Assembly: GCF_000961095.1 (NCBI RefSeq)
Contig: NZ_CP011058.1
Span: 3,127,501-3,191,500, forward strand
Source of the DNA: Paenibacillus beijingensis
GTDB lineage: Bacteria > Bacillota > Bacilli > Paenibacillales > Paenibacillaceae
Length of the DNA stretch: 64,000 nt
Reading direction: 5' to 3'
Shown here: positions 33,270 to 42,297 of the stretch, piece after piece
Numbering within the stretch: position 1 is the first letter of the stretch
Layout: every line of letters starts with the position of its first letter
Notes under the pieces: generated by a model
What the model saw: only the letters and a program-made list of their open reading frames with translations
Databases searched by the model: none
Told to the model about the DNA's origin: nothing
Program-made: the position numbers and the translations under genes

Positions 33270-34370
33270 ATGCTTAAGACTGAGTTAACACATACCCTCA
33301 AAATTCGTTACCCGATATTCCAAGCACCGATGGCAGGCGGTCCAACCACTCCCGACTTAATAGCAGCAGTTTCAAACGCCGGGGGTCTGGGCAACCTAGG
33401 CGCCGGATATTTGACACCGGAACAACTCCGCAGCACTATCCAAGAGATCAGACAATTAACGGATCGGCCGTTTGGAGTCAACTTGTTTGTTCCGGAGCAA
33501 CCAATCGAATCGGAAGAAACGATCCGCCAAATGACAGATCACCTCAATAAATATCGCGTTAAACTTGGCATTGCACAAAATCCATTGATCCAGAAGATTT
33601 CAGATTCGTTCGAGGAGCAGGTGCAAGTATTGCTGGAAGAGAATATTCCAGTTTTTAGTTTCACCTTTGGCATACCGCCGCAAGACGTGATCCAAGCCAT
33701 GAAACAGCGTGGAACTGTCGTAATAGGAACTGCGACTACAGTTGAGGAAGCCAAACAATTGGAAGTTGCTGGCGTAGATGCAATTGTGGCACAGGGAAGT
33801 GAAGCGGGAGGACACCGAGGCACATTTCTGAATAACATTGTGGACTCTCAGATTGGCACCCTGGCTCTTGTTCCGCAGATTGTAGATCATGTGTCGATTC
33901 CGGTCATCGCATCGGGAGGTATCATGGACGGACGGGGCCTTGTAGCAAGCCTGACATTAGGAGCAGCGGCTGTACAAATGGGAACTGCCTTTTTGGCGTG
34001 TCCTGAAAGCGGCGCTCATGCAGCGCACAAACAGAAGATCCTTTCGGAAAACGAGGATACTACTGTAATTACACGCGCTTACTCGGGTAAAGTCGCAAGA
34101 GGCATTCGTACTGAATTTATGAATGACATGCATCATTATCCCGGAACAATTCCGTCCTACCCCATTCAACATGAAATGACAAAAGACATACGCCAGGCAG
34201 CTGCAAAAGCGAATAACCCTGAATATATGTCCCTCTGGGCGGGTCAAGGTCTTCGGCTAGCCAGCGATGACAATGCCGCTGCGATTGTCAAACGGACCAT
34301 CAACGAAGCAAGTGTTCTTGTCAAAAGGATCTCTATTCTTGGAATGGTTGACGACCTCGGATCATCGTGA
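33270..34370 (+). CDS. Nitronate monooxygenase-like flavoprotein
   Basis: A 366-residue FMN-dependent TIM-barrel protein of the nitronate monooxygenase/2-nitropropane dioxygenase family. Family motifs are YPIFQAPMAGGPTTPDLIAAVSNAGGLGNLGAG at the N-terminus, the phosphate-binding GSEAGGHRG (about residues 180-188), and PVIASGGIMDGRGLVASLTLGAAAVQMGTAFL. The family includes enzymes that oxidise alkyl nitronates such as propionate-3-nitronate, and FabK-like enoyl reductases, so a reductase role cannot be excluded. ATG 33270 has AAAAGGAGG upstream. It has its own promoter P1 and is followed by P2. Cluster members suggest work on a short-chain acid. Confidence 0.85.
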   Translation: MLKTELTHTLKIRYPIFQAPMAGGPTTPDLIAAVSNAGGLGNLGAGYLTPEQLRSTIQEIRQLTDRPFGVNLFVPEQPIESEETIRQMTDHLNKYRVKLGIAQNPLIQKISDSFEEQVQVLLEENIPVFSFTFGIPPQDVIQAMKQRGTVVIGTATTVEEAKQLEVAGVDAIVAQGSEAGGHRGTFLNNIVDSQIGTLALVPQIVDHVSIPVIASGGIMDGRGLVASLTLGAAAVQMGTAFLACPESGAHAAHKQKILSENEDTTVITRAYSGKVARGIRTEFMNDMHHYPGTIPSYPIQHEMTKDIRQAAAKANNPEYMSLWAGQGLRLASDDNAAAIVKRTINEASVLVKRISILGMVDDLGSS

Positions 34371-34398
34371 AGCAAAAATTTTCGAAAAATTATAATGA

Positions 34399-34441
34399 CC
34401 GGATAAAATTATATTGACCATCCAAAATATTAAGGTATACT
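34399..34441 (+). promoter_or_regulatory. Island promoter P2 with shared operator-like box
   Basis: CCGGATAAAATTATA (34399-34413), TTGACC (34414-34419), 16-base spacer, TATACT (34436-34441), upstream of the crotonase gene. The surrounding 90 bases are almost identical, in reverse, to 44250-44342. Confidence 0.8.
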
Positions 34442-34566
34442 TATCTATGTGAGGAAATATAACATTAAATCTTTGTAGCAGTTAGAAATGTCAACCAAGG
34501 GCTTTTCCATCTGAAACGATTACGTGCTGCAAACTAAACAAGAAGAACGAATAAGGAGGTGCGCAG

Positions 34567-35397
34567 ATGGCGGAGAGTAACTCCAATCTGTATGAAAATG
34601 TAATCGTGGAGTTGGAAGAGGATATCGGTATTATCACATTAAATCGGCCTATGCAGTCCAATTCTATCAATAGACAGTTAACCTCCGAACTTTGGGACGC
34701 ACTGGACCGACTCGAACATAATCCCAATATTAAAGTCGTGATCTTGACGGGAAGCAATCAGACCTTCTCCGCCGGGGCTGATATTAAAGAAATGTACGAA
34801 AAAATCTCGCCCTTTGATACTGAGCCATCTGAAATGTGGAGAGCACATCTTGAATCTTTATTAAAAGTATCATTGAAAATTTGGGATTTAAAAAAGCCGG
34901 TAATTGCTGCGGTAGATGGTTATGCATTAGGAGGGGCCGCGGATTGGGTGCTATCCTGTGATATGGCCATCGCATCTGATACTGCTAAAATTGGAGAGCC
35001 TGAAATCAAGTTTGGCGCTGCTCCTCCGACTTTAATGATGCCTTGGATCGTCGGATTGAGAAAAGCTAAAGAGTTATTATTTACCGGTGATATCATTGAT
35101 GCTTCAGAGGCCTATCGAATCGGGATTTTCAACAAGGTCGTCCCTCAGAGTGAGCTTCTCTCCGAAGCCATTATCTTGGCTAAAAAAGTAACAAAAGTAT
35201 CGCCTTCCGCCTTGAAAATAACTAAAGCAACGATAAACAAAACGTTTGAAATGATGAATTTAAAGCAATCACTTGAATACAACCTGGAAGCAGGCATTGC
35301 CATGTTTTTTCTTAGGAAAGAAGAAGATTTTATGGAGATAAATAGGATAATAAAAGAGGAAGGTTTGAAAGCATTTTTGAAGAGCATGAATTCGTAA
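34567..35397 (+). CDS. Enoyl-CoA hydratase/isomerase (crotonase) family protein
   Basis: A 276-residue crotonase-fold enzyme, which acts on acyl-CoA thioesters by stabilising an enolate. Oxyanion-hole elements are SAGADIKEM (residues 68-76) and YALGGAADW (119-127). Of the two catalytic glutamates of hydratases, the first is Asp126 here (GGAAD instead of GGGxE) while the second, Glu146 in GEPEIKFG, is kept. The usual GAGGT turn is AAPPT. This suggests a reaction or substrate different from standard enoyl-CoA hydration. AAGGAGGTG precedes the ATG. Base composition is markedly AT-rich. Its position beside CoA-ligase and CoA-transferase genes fits a CaiD-like role. Confidence 0.88.
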   Translation: MAESNSNLYENVIVELEEDIGIITLNRPMQSNSINRQLTSELWDALDRLEHNPNIKVVILTGSNQTFSAGADIKEMYEKISPFDTEPSEMWRAHLESLLKVSLKIWDLKKPVIAAVDGYALGGAADWVLSCDMAIASDTAKIGEPEIKFGAAPPTLMMPWIVGLRKAKELLFTGDIIDASEAYRIGIFNKVVPQSELLSEAIILAKKVTKVSPSALKITKATINKTFEMMNLKQSLEYNLEAGIAMFFLRKEEDFMEINRIIKEEGLKAFLKSMNS

Positions 35398-35488
35398 TCA
35401 AATCAATTATTACAGAGCCATTATCGTTGCATGGGTTTCCCCCCATAAATATTAAATAACCTACAGATCAAGTGCAGGAGTGAATGAT

Positions 35489-36949
35489 ATGAGCAAAGTA
35501 ACTAATATGAGCAAAAAACTAGGAAAAACCGGTGCATTCGAGGAACTGATGGCGATCCGCGCCGGTGACAAGCTTCCGCAGGACGAAGTTATCATCACCG
35601 GCGAAGATCCGTTGTTTGAGTCACCTTTTCGAATTGGTGAGACGATAGCGGATGCGTTAGCGGCGCGAGCCGTTGCTGCAAATGATCTATGGCAGCTGCG
35701 AACCGGCCGACGGCAAACCATCAGCGTCGATGTGAGGGCCGCTGCGGCAACGTGTCTGGGGGGTGAAGACATGACGCTAAGACGCGATACGGAAGGACAG
35801 TATCAGCCTATCCCGGCATCGGAGGCTATGGAACATATGGTGGCGCTTACCCAGCCCTGGCAGACAGCGGATGGGCGATGGTTCGTGCCGCACTTCAACC
35901 TCCCGCATCTCGAGCGCAGGGTCTTGGATGTGTTGAAATGCGAAAACACGCCAGAGTCCGTTTCCGAAGCCATACGTCGATGGAATGCGGACGACCTTGA
36001 AGAAGCGATAGCAGCGGCAGGTGCGTGTGGCGGAACGGTCCGTACCCCGGAAGAGTGGCTTGTTCATCCTCATGGCGCCTACTTGGCATCACGCCCCGTG
36101 GTAGAGATTACCAAACTCGCTGATGGGGATCCAGAACCGCTTCCCCCCGGGTCTCAACCGTTATCTGGCGTGAGGGTATTGGACTTGACCCGTATTCTCG
36201 CCGGTCCGACAGCGGGAATCGGGATGGCGGAACATGGGGCGGATGTTCTGATGGTCACGGCTCCCCATCTGCCTCAGGTGCCCGCCTTCGTGCGTGATAC
36301 CAGCCATGGCAAGCGCAGCTGCTTCCTTGACTTCAATCACGAAAACGAAGCGACCCGACTCAAGGAATTGGTGCGAGAAGCTGACGTGTTTATTGAGGGA
36401 TATCGTCCGGACCGTCTCGAAGCCCACGGCTTCGGAGTTGACAACCTGGCGAAGCTGCGCCCAGGTCTGGTGTACGTGAGTGTGAACTGCTATGGTTCTG
36501 GCGGACCGTTTGCTTCACGCGCCGGCTGGGATCAGGTCGCCCAAGCGGTGACCGGTGTCTGTTATACTCAAGGCATAGCGATGAAATCGGGCCAACCCAA
36601 GTTGACGCCGGTATACTTTTGCGATTTCCTTACCGGGTTTCTCGGCACGTTCGGTGGCATGATTGCGTTGGCACGTCGCGCCCGGGAAGGAGGAACCTAC
36701 CGGGTACAGGTGTCGCTGTGCCAGTCCGCAATGCTCGTGCAGAGACAAGGGTTGATCGAGCGCTTTGACTATGCGCCAAGTAAGCTGTCCCCTGAAGAGT
36801 TTGAATCGTATGCGGTATGCGACAACGATACCTGCTACGGCGATCTAAAGAGTCTGGGCCCGGTAATCCGGATGAGCGAGACTCCTCCCCGGTGGTCTCG
36901 GACCACTCCCGAGCTTGGTAGCGACAAGGCTGAATGGCTGGTGCGATGA
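35489..36949 (+). CDS. Class III (CaiB/BaiF) CoA-transferase
   Basis: A 486-residue family III CoA-transferase, which moves CoA between carboxylic acids. The Rossmann-like core begins near residue 225 (LSGVRVLDLTRILAGPTAGIGMAEHGADV), followed by GKRSCFLDFNHENE and VNCYGSGGPFASRAGWDQVAQAVTG. The probable catalytic Asp is Asp379 in YFCDFLTG. The first 220 residues look like the family's second domain placed N-terminally (GETIADALAARAVAANDLW). ATG 35489 has AGGAG nine bases upstream; GTG 35480 overlaps that site. The gene is clearly more GC-rich than both neighbours, suggesting a different origin. A perfect 22-bp hairpin follows. Confidence 0.88.
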   Translation: MSKVTNMSKKLGKTGAFEELMAIRAGDKLPQDEVIITGEDPLFESPFRIGETIADALAARAVAANDLWQLRTGRRQTISVDVRAAAATCLGGEDMTLRRDTEGQYQPIPASEAMEHMVALTQPWQTADGRWFVPHFNLPHLERRVLDVLKCENTPESVSEAIRRWNADDLEEAIAAAGACGGTVRTPEEWLVHPHGAYLASRPVVEITKLADGDPEPLPPGSQPLSGVRVLDLTRILAGPTAGIGMAEHGADVLMVTAPHLPQVPAFVRDTSHGKRSCFLDFNHENEATRLKELVREADVFIEGYRPDRLEAHGFGVDNLAKLRPGLVYVSVNCYGSGGPFASRAGWDQVAQAVTGVCYTQGIAMKSGQPKLTPVYFCDFLTGFLGTFGGMIALARRAREGGTYRVQVSLCQSAMLVQRQGLIERFDYAPSKLSPEEFESYAVCDNDTCYGDLKSLGPVIRMSETPPRWSRTTPELGSDKAEWLVR

Positions 36950-37023
36950 GGGCGTCTTCTCCAGCTGTCGCTGGGTGTGTTGAATGACAATAAAGAGGTT
37001 GAATTAAAAGTCGTTTCATTTAC

Positions 37024-37077
37024 AATAAAGTTGTTTAAAAAAACGTCCCCTCTACCGTTTTTTTAAACAACTTTATT
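37024..37077 (+). terminator. Long perfect hairpin, probable terminator of the CoA-transferase gene
   Basis: A perfect 22-bp inverted repeat (37024-37045 with 37056-37077) has a 10-base loop and an internal run of seven T. A run of A on one arm and T on the other makes it potentially bidirectional. It ends transcription of the GC-rich gene before the ligase gene. Confidence 0.8.
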
Positions 37078-37139
37078 TCTGTGTTTACTATCCATTTGAA
37101 GTGTGCAAGTCAATGATCGCTCGACAGAATCACCTTTTT

Positions 37140-37168
37140 TTGGCAACTCTAGCGTCATAGAATATTAA
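37140..37168 (+). promoter_or_regulatory. Possible promoter of the acyl-CoA ligase gene
   Basis: TTGGCA (37140-37145), 17-base spacer, TATTAA (37163-37168), 24 bases before the ATG. It lacks the CCGGA box of the other island promoters. Confidence 0.45.
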
Positions 37169-37192
37169 AAGTAATGATACGGAGGTGATTGG

Positions 37193-38812
37193 ATGTTTAA
37201 TTTGTCTGCGAAATTTTTAGAGTATTTGAATAAAACGCCACAGAAAGACTTTCTTGTGTTTTATGGGAAAGATAGCGAAAAAATCACTTATAGCTATAAC
37301 GAAGTACTAACAAGAGTAATAAAAGTGGCTATATGGCTAGAGGAACAGGGGGTGAAAAGGGGTGATCGGATTGTTACAGCGATGTGTAATCAGCCGGAGC
37401 AAGTCATCATCTATTTAGCCGCATGGGCTAAAGGCGTATGTGTTGTTCCCGTAAATATGAGTGAAGATGATAATCGTATCGGCTATATTATCGAACACAG
37501 CAGAGCAAAGGTCGTGTTTGTTCAGGATTCCTATCTGGAAACAATAAAACAGATTACCGGTCGGATAGATCGGCTGCCTTTATTATTTCGAGTCGGAGAG
37601 TGCGATCAGAGTATATTTCAACAACCTTCCGATTTGGGGAACGATCCTATAGAGAGCATCATTGATTCTTCTGATGAGGATGAAGCCTTGATTGTCTATA
37701 CTTCAGGAACAACAGGAAACCCGAAGGGGGTCATCCTCCAGCAAAAGCATCTTGTAAAAGATGCGGAAGCCATTGCGGAATGCAACCATATTGATTTTTC
37801 GACAAAACTCATGTGCGTACTGCCAATCCACCATGTGAATGGAATCATTGTTACCATTGTTACTTCATTTACCAGTGGCTCTACCCTTATTTTGAATGAA
37901 AGGTTCTCGGTGCGGGAATTCTGGAGACGCGCTTCAATAGAGAAAGCGAATATCATAAGCCTTGTACCTACTCTTTTAGAATATTTAATGGAAGCCAATG
38001 AAGACATTTCAAAGTATGATTTGCGTTCCTTAAGACATGTAATCTGTGGTGCCGGTCCGTTATTGGTGGATACGGTAATGGCTTTTGAAAATAAGTTCAA
38101 TATACCCGTCATCCATGCATATGGTTTATCTGAAACGACTTGTTTTGCAACCTTTTTGCCGACAGATCTTCCACATGAGGAAAGAAAATATTGGCTGACC
38201 CATTTTGGATACCCGTCAATTGGTGTTCCTATCAAATATAATGAGCTGTCTATTATAGATGTAACAGGAAATGAGGTTGGTGAGGGTATTCGCGGTGAAA
38301 TTATTATCCGCGGGGAGACGGTAATGAAAGAATATGACCGATCTCCTGAAGCGAATGCCTCTGTTTTCCGATTGGGCAACGGGAGGTTCTGTACAGGCGA
38401 TGAGGGTTTCTATCAATATGATGAGCGCGGACGTAAGTATTTTTTTATAACCGGAAGAATAAAAGAACTCATTATAAGAGCTGGAGTAAACATTGCTCCT
38501 GTTGAAATAGATGAAGTCATCTGTAAGTATTCAAAGGTAAGATATGCGTTATCGTTCCCCTTTGATCATAAATATTATGGGGAAGAGATTGCCGCGTATG
38601 TTATTCCCAAGGTTGGAATGGAAGTAACAGAGAATGAGGTGCTTGAACATTGTCGACAGCACTTGCCTTTTTCTAAACAACCGAAAGTCATTATTTTTGG
38701 AAATGCGGTACCCTATACCTCGACAGGTAAACCGAAACGGTTGGAACTCAAAAAGAAATTAAAAGAGCAATTGACTGTTTATCGAGATATCCAATTCAAA
38801 GAGGGCAATTGA
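37193..38812 (+). CDS. Acyl-CoA synthetase (AMP-forming), CaiC-like
   Basis: A 539-residue adenylate-forming ligase, which activates a carboxylic acid with ATP and CoA. The P-loop motif is YTSGTTGNPKGV (about residues 168-179). Others are AYGLSETTCF (A5), TGDEGFYQYDERGRKYFFITGRIKELIIRAGVNIAPVEID (A7/A8 hinge) and the final lysine motif TSTGKPKRLELKKK. Overall organisation resembles crotonobetaine/carnitine-CoA ligase and other small-acid ligases; the acid is unknown. ACGGAGGTGATTGG precedes the ATG. AT-rich. The reductase gene follows after 100 bases. Confidence 0.9.
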   Translation: MFNLSAKFLEYLNKTPQKDFLVFYGKDSEKITYSYNEVLTRVIKVAIWLEEQGVKRGDRIVTAMCNQPEQVIIYLAAWAKGVCVVPVNMSEDDNRIGYIIEHSRAKVVFVQDSYLETIKQITGRIDRLPLLFRVGECDQSIFQQPSDLGNDPIESIIDSSDEDEALIVYTSGTTGNPKGVILQQKHLVKDAEAIAECNHIDFSTKLMCVLPIHHVNGIIVTIVTSFTSGSTLILNERFSVREFWRRASIEKANIISLVPTLLEYLMEANEDISKYDLRSLRHVICGAGPLLVDTVMAFENKFNIPVIHAYGLSETTCFATFLPTDLPHEERKYWLTHFGYPSIGVPIKYNELSIIDVTGNEVGEGIRGEIIIRGETVMKEYDRSPEANASVFRLGNGRFCTGDEGFYQYDERGRKYFFITGRIKELIIRAGVNIAPVEIDEVICKYSKVRYALSFPFDHKYYGEEIAAYVIPKVGMEVTENEVLEHCRQHLPFSKQPKVIIFGNAVPYTSTGKPKRLELKKKLKEQLTVYRDIQFKEGN

Positions 38813-38912
38813 TGGTCATATTCCATGGCAGCGGCATTGAGAGCTGTTAATGAAGGGTTTGAAGGAACGCTGGTAAGTTATGAGGCGATTAAATACAAAA
38901 GGAGACGATTTC

Positions 38913-39911
38913 ATGGCTATGACATTTCAAGCTTTGGTCATCGAAAAAAACGATACATGTACAATCGGCGTCAAAAAAGTTTCGTTCGAACAATTGCCTG
39001 AAGGAGAAGTATTGATTAAAGTCGTTTATTCCAGCGTAAATTACAAAGATGGTTTGGCAAGTATTCCAGAAGGAAAGATTGTTCGTTCGTACCCTTTCAT
39101 ACCTGGTATTGATTTGTCAGGTTATGTAGTTTCGTCCACCGACCCAAGGTTTCAAGTGGGTCAGCAGGTTTTGGTCACCGGTTATGAAGTAGGTGTATCG
39201 CACTACGGTGGATTTAGCGAATATGCGCGTATTCCAGCTGATTGGGTTGTACCGCTTCCAGTTGGTTTAACATTAAGAGAAGCAATGATCTATGGAACGG
39301 CTGGCTTTACTGCAGCTTTATCAATCATGCGTTTAGAAGAAAATGGTACAATGCCTGAGAAAGGAAAGGTTTTGGTTACGGGGGCTACCGGAGGTGTTGG
39401 TGGTGCAGCTGTGTCCATGCTAAATAAGAAAGGCTACCACGTAGTTGCCAGCACAGGGAAACCGGACGCTGCTGATTATTTGAAGTCGTTAGGTGCAAGG
39501 GAAGTAATCTCTCGCGAGGATGTTGTCGGAAGCAGCAGCAAGCCGCTCGATAAACAGCTATGGCAGGCTGCTATTGACCCAGTAGGCGGAATTCCGCTCG
39601 CGTCCATTTTGAGCAAAATTATGTATGGAGGCTCCGTTGCCGTTAGTGGCTTGACGGGAGGAACAGAAGTATCGACAACCGTTCTGCCGTTCATCTTACG
39701 CGGAGTTAATCTTCTAGGCATTGATTCCGTTTACTGCCCTGCTGAACGAAGGGCCAATTTATGGAAAAGCATGGCACAAGATTTGAAACCGGATCAATTG
39801 GAAACGCTAGTGGCTCGCGAGGTATCTCTGCAAGAACTGCAGGAGGCGCTTTCGGATATTTTGAAGTCTAATACTCATGGTCGCATTCTTGTGTGTATGT
39901 CTCAAGATTAG
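38913..39911 (+). CDS. YhdH/YhfP-type MDR oxidoreductase, acrylyl-CoA-reductase (AcuI)-like
   Basis: A 332-residue zinc-independent medium-chain dehydrogenase/reductase. The N-terminus (FQALVIEKNDTCTIGVKKVSFEQLPEGEVLIKVVYSSVNYKDGLAS), PGIDLSGYV, GYEVGVSHYGGFSEYARIPADWVV and the cofactor loop TGATGGVGGAAVSML are diagnostic of the YhdH/AcuI branch. Characterised members reduce acryloyl-CoA to propionyl-CoA with NADPH. In this island it could reduce the 2,3-double bond of the CoA ester formed by the ligase or transferase. ATG 38913 follows AAAAGGAGACG; a longer frame starting at 38880 lacks a site. Confidence 0.87.
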   Translation: MAMTFQALVIEKNDTCTIGVKKVSFEQLPEGEVLIKVVYSSVNYKDGLASIPEGKIVRSYPFIPGIDLSGYVVSSTDPRFQVGQQVLVTGYEVGVSHYGGFSEYARIPADWVVPLPVGLTLREAMIYGTAGFTAALSIMRLEENGTMPEKGKVLVTGATGGVGGAAVSMLNKKGYHVVASTGKPDAADYLKSLGAREVISREDVVGSSSKPLDKQLWQAAIDPVGGIPLASILSKIMYGGSVAVSGLTGGTEVSTTVLPFILRGVNLLGIDSVYCPAERRANLWKSMAQDLKPDQLETLVAREVSLQELQEALSDILKSNTHGRILVCMSQD

Positions 39912-39988
39912 TCATTTGCCATCGAGAGCGACTGGCAGTACGTAGCGATGGTGGCCAATCTGGAATGGGAGCCGAAATAACATTTTAT

Positions 39989-40033
39989 CCGGACAAAATA
40001 AGTTTGACCAGGTAGTATAAATTAGGGTATTAT
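39989..40033 (+). promoter_or_regulatory. Island promoter P3 before tetR, with shared box
   Basis: CCGGACAAAATAAG (39989-40002) leads to TTGACC (40004-40009), an 18-base spacer and TATTAT (40028-40033). The core matches P1, P2 and P4 except at four positions and would allow autoregulation of the TetR-type gene. Confidence 0.65.
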
Positions 40034-40081
40034 TGTAGATGATTTAGATCCAAAGCTGGTTTTGAAATGGAGGACGATGGA

Positions 40082-40687
40082 ATGGGGCGTGTGGCGACAC
40101 AACGTAGAAACCAGATTTTGAGAGCAACTTTGCAGGCAATTTCAGACAAGGGATTCGATGCTGTTACTTTACAGGATATTGCCGATTATGCTGAAGTAAG
40201 CAAAGGAGTACCCAATTATTACTTTGAGAATAAAGATGATGTATTCTATCATCTTTTTGAGTGGCTGACGGAGAAAATTTATAAAAATGAATCTGAAGCT
40301 ATAGCGAAAGAAACTTCGGCTGTCGATAAGTTAAGGGCCTATGTTAACTCCGCCTTTGTCAGTCCGAATGATAATAAACGATTTTTTAAGGTTTATCTTG
40401 ATTTCCTTTCCAAAGCCAGCCGAAATGCCCGTCTACGCGAGATTAATCAAAAATTTTATGAAAATTGCTGGACTATAGGCAAGGAAATCGTATTATTAGG
40501 CCAGCAAGAGGGTGCATTTTCTTCGGTTAATGCAGATCACGCTAGTGTTACCATTCGTGCATTGATTGATGGTTCTTTAATACAGTGGTTAATGAGAGAT
40601 GATGAAAGCATTGAATTGCATCAATTTTATCGTGAAACCTGTTATCAAACCTTATTAAGTTATCTTACCAATAAAACTGGTTCATGA
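40082..40687 (+). CDS. TetR/AcrR-family regulator with BetI-like ligand domain
   Basis: A 201-residue regulator. The helix-turn-helix lies at residues 8-55 (RRNQILRATLQAISDKGFDAVTLQDIADYAEVSKGVPNYYFENKDDVFYHLFEWL). The ligand domain (RAYVNSAFVSPNDNKRFFKVYLDFLSKASRNARLREINQKFYE, then RALIDGSLIQWLM) resembles the BetI group of TetR proteins. ATG 40082 has TGGAGGA six bases upstream; the ATG at 40067 overlaps that site. It is the only regulator in the island and the natural candidate to bind the CCGGA boxes. Terminator at 40708-40747. Confidence 0.9.
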   Translation: MGRVATQRRNQILRATLQAISDKGFDAVTLQDIADYAEVSKGVPNYYFENKDDVFYHLFEWLTEKIYKNESEAIAKETSAVDKLRAYVNSAFVSPNDNKRFFKVYLDFLSKASRNARLREINQKFYENCWTIGKEIVLLGQQEGAFSSVNADHASVTIRALIDGSLIQWLMRDDESIELHQFYRETCYQTLLSYLTNKTGS

Positions 40688-40707
40688 TTAGTCGTCCAAC
40701 AAAGAAG

Positions 40708-40747
40708 AGTGGTTGAGCAAGAAAATTAACCTGCTCAACCACTTTTT
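40708..40747 (+). terminator. Terminator between convergent tetR and actP-like genes
   Basis: AGTGGTTGAGCA (40708-40719) pairs perfectly with TGCTCAACCACT (40732-40743), followed by TTTT on the plus strand. On the minus strand the tail is poor in T, so it mainly serves the regulator gene. Confidence 0.85.
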
Positions 40748-40770
40748 CATTGGAACCTGATTGTTTATTT

Positions 40771-42294
40771 TTAAATCCCGGTATTTGCTTTAACCAACAC
40801 TTCATTGTAGTTATCTTTTTCCCGTTTCCTGGACAAAACAGTACCGAGATAAGCGCCTATAAAGCCGAGCGGAATGGAGATGATTCCCGGATTAGCCAAG
40901 GGGAAGATAGGCATGCCTGTTAAAATGGCTTTACCTTCTACAGGATTCCATACATTGGGACCTAACACAACGAGAAGGATACAGCTAACAAGACCGGTCA
41001 ACATTCCGGTTATGGCTCCCGTTACATTAAGTTTCTTCCAATAAATTGTACATACAATGATTGGTAAGCTGGCGCTTGCTCCGATTGCATATGCAATAGC
41101 AATAAGGAAAGCTACATTTAATTTTTGGACAAATAAAGCAAGAAAAATGGAAATGACCGCGACTCCGACTGAAGCCCATCTTGCGGCAGCTATTTGTTGT
41201 TTTTCCGTTGTGTTTCCACGCCGCCAGATTTGATTATAGATGTCATGTGCGAAAGCCGACGCTGCGGATAAGACCAAACCTGCAACCACCGCCAGAATTG
41301 TCGCGAATGCTACGGCAGAAACAACTGCGAACAACAAGTCTCCCCCAAGCGCTTTAGCAAGTAACGGCGCCGCCATATTCCCTGCTGCGTTAGCCTTAAT
41401 AATATTATCGTAACCGACAAAGGCAGTAGCGCCAAATCCTAAAAAGATCGTCAAGGCGAAAAATAAGCCTACCAGCCAAGTTGCATATATGATAGATCTG
41501 CGTGCAGTTGATGCATCCTTAACGGTGAAAAAACGAATCAGAATGTGCGGAAGACCGGCTGTACCTAATACGAGAGCAAGATTCAAAGATAAGGTGTCGA
41601 TCCCGTTTGTAAATTTAACACCCGGGCTTAAGTATTTATCCCCCAGAGGCGTTGCTGTAATCATATGTTGAAACATTTTGATCAAACTAAAGTCAAATTT
41701 GGCAAATACGATCAATGAAAGAGCTATTGTTGTTCCTAACAGGAGCACGGCTTTAATGATTTGGACCCAGCTTGTTGCTGTCATACCGCCGAATAATACA
41801 TACACGGTCATTAAGATCCCTACTGTAATGACAGAGGTCGTATAGTCCAATCCTAACAACAGTTTAAATAAAGCACCTGCTCCAACCAATTGGGCAATCA
41901 TATAAAAAATAGATATTGTAATGGAATTTAGAGCTACAACTCCGCGTACTTTAGTATTGTTGAAACGGGAAGCGACCATATCAGCCACTGTATATTTGCC
42001 TAAATTTCGGAAAGGCTCCGCGATAAAATAAATCACGACTAGAAATCCAACCAAAAAGCCTATTGGATATAAAAAGCCGTCAAATCCATTTAAAGCAATC
42101 ATTCCTGTGACGCCAAGAAAAGCTCCTGCAGACATATAATCTCCAGCAATTGCCAATCCATTCTGCCATCCTGTCAATCCACCGCCGGAAGTATAGAACT
42201 CACTTGTTGTTTTTGTTTTCTTGGCAGCCATATAGGTAATGACCAGGGAAAGCAATACGACAAGTGAAAAAACTAGAAAAACCGTCATATTCAT
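40771..42294 (-). CDS. Sodium:solute symporter, ActP-like
   Basis: A 507-residue transporter with about 13 helices of the SSS family, cation/acetate symporter branch. Family features are FYTSGGGLTGWQNGLAIAGDYMSAGAFLGVTGMIALNGFDG near the N-terminus, the GKYTVADMVASRF loop and GTAGLPHILIRFFTVKDASTARRS. It would import a short-chain monocarboxylate by sodium or proton coupling, plausibly the island's substrate. AAAGGTGAC lies before the ATG. It starts three bases after the stop of the DUF485 partner gene, which is frameshifted. AT-rich like the rest of the island. Confidence 0.93.
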   Translation of the reverse strand: MNMTVFLVFSLVVLLSLVITYMAAKKTKTTSEFYTSGGGLTGWQNGLAIAGDYMSAGAFLGVTGMIALNGFDGFLYPIGFLVGFLVVIYFIAEPFRNLGKYTVADMVASRFNNTKVRGVVALNSITISIFYMIAQLVGAGALFKLLLGLDYTTSVITVGILMTVYVLFGGMTATSWVQIIKAVLLLGTTIALSLIVFAKFDFSLIKMFQHMITATPLGDKYLSPGVKFTNGIDTLSLNLALVLGTAGLPHILIRFFTVKDASTARRSIIYATWLVGLFFALTIFLGFGATAFVGYDNIIKANAAGNMAAPLLAKALGGDLLFAVVSAVAFATILAVVAGLVLSAASAFAHDIYNQIWRRGNTTEKQQIAAARWASVGVAVISIFLALFVQKLNVAFLIAIAYAIGASASLPIIVCTIYWKKLNVTGAITGMLTGLVSCILLVVLGPNVWNPVEGKAILTGMPIFPLANPGIISIPLGFIGAYLGTVLSRKREKDNYNEVLVKANTGI

Positions 42295-42297
42295 GTG

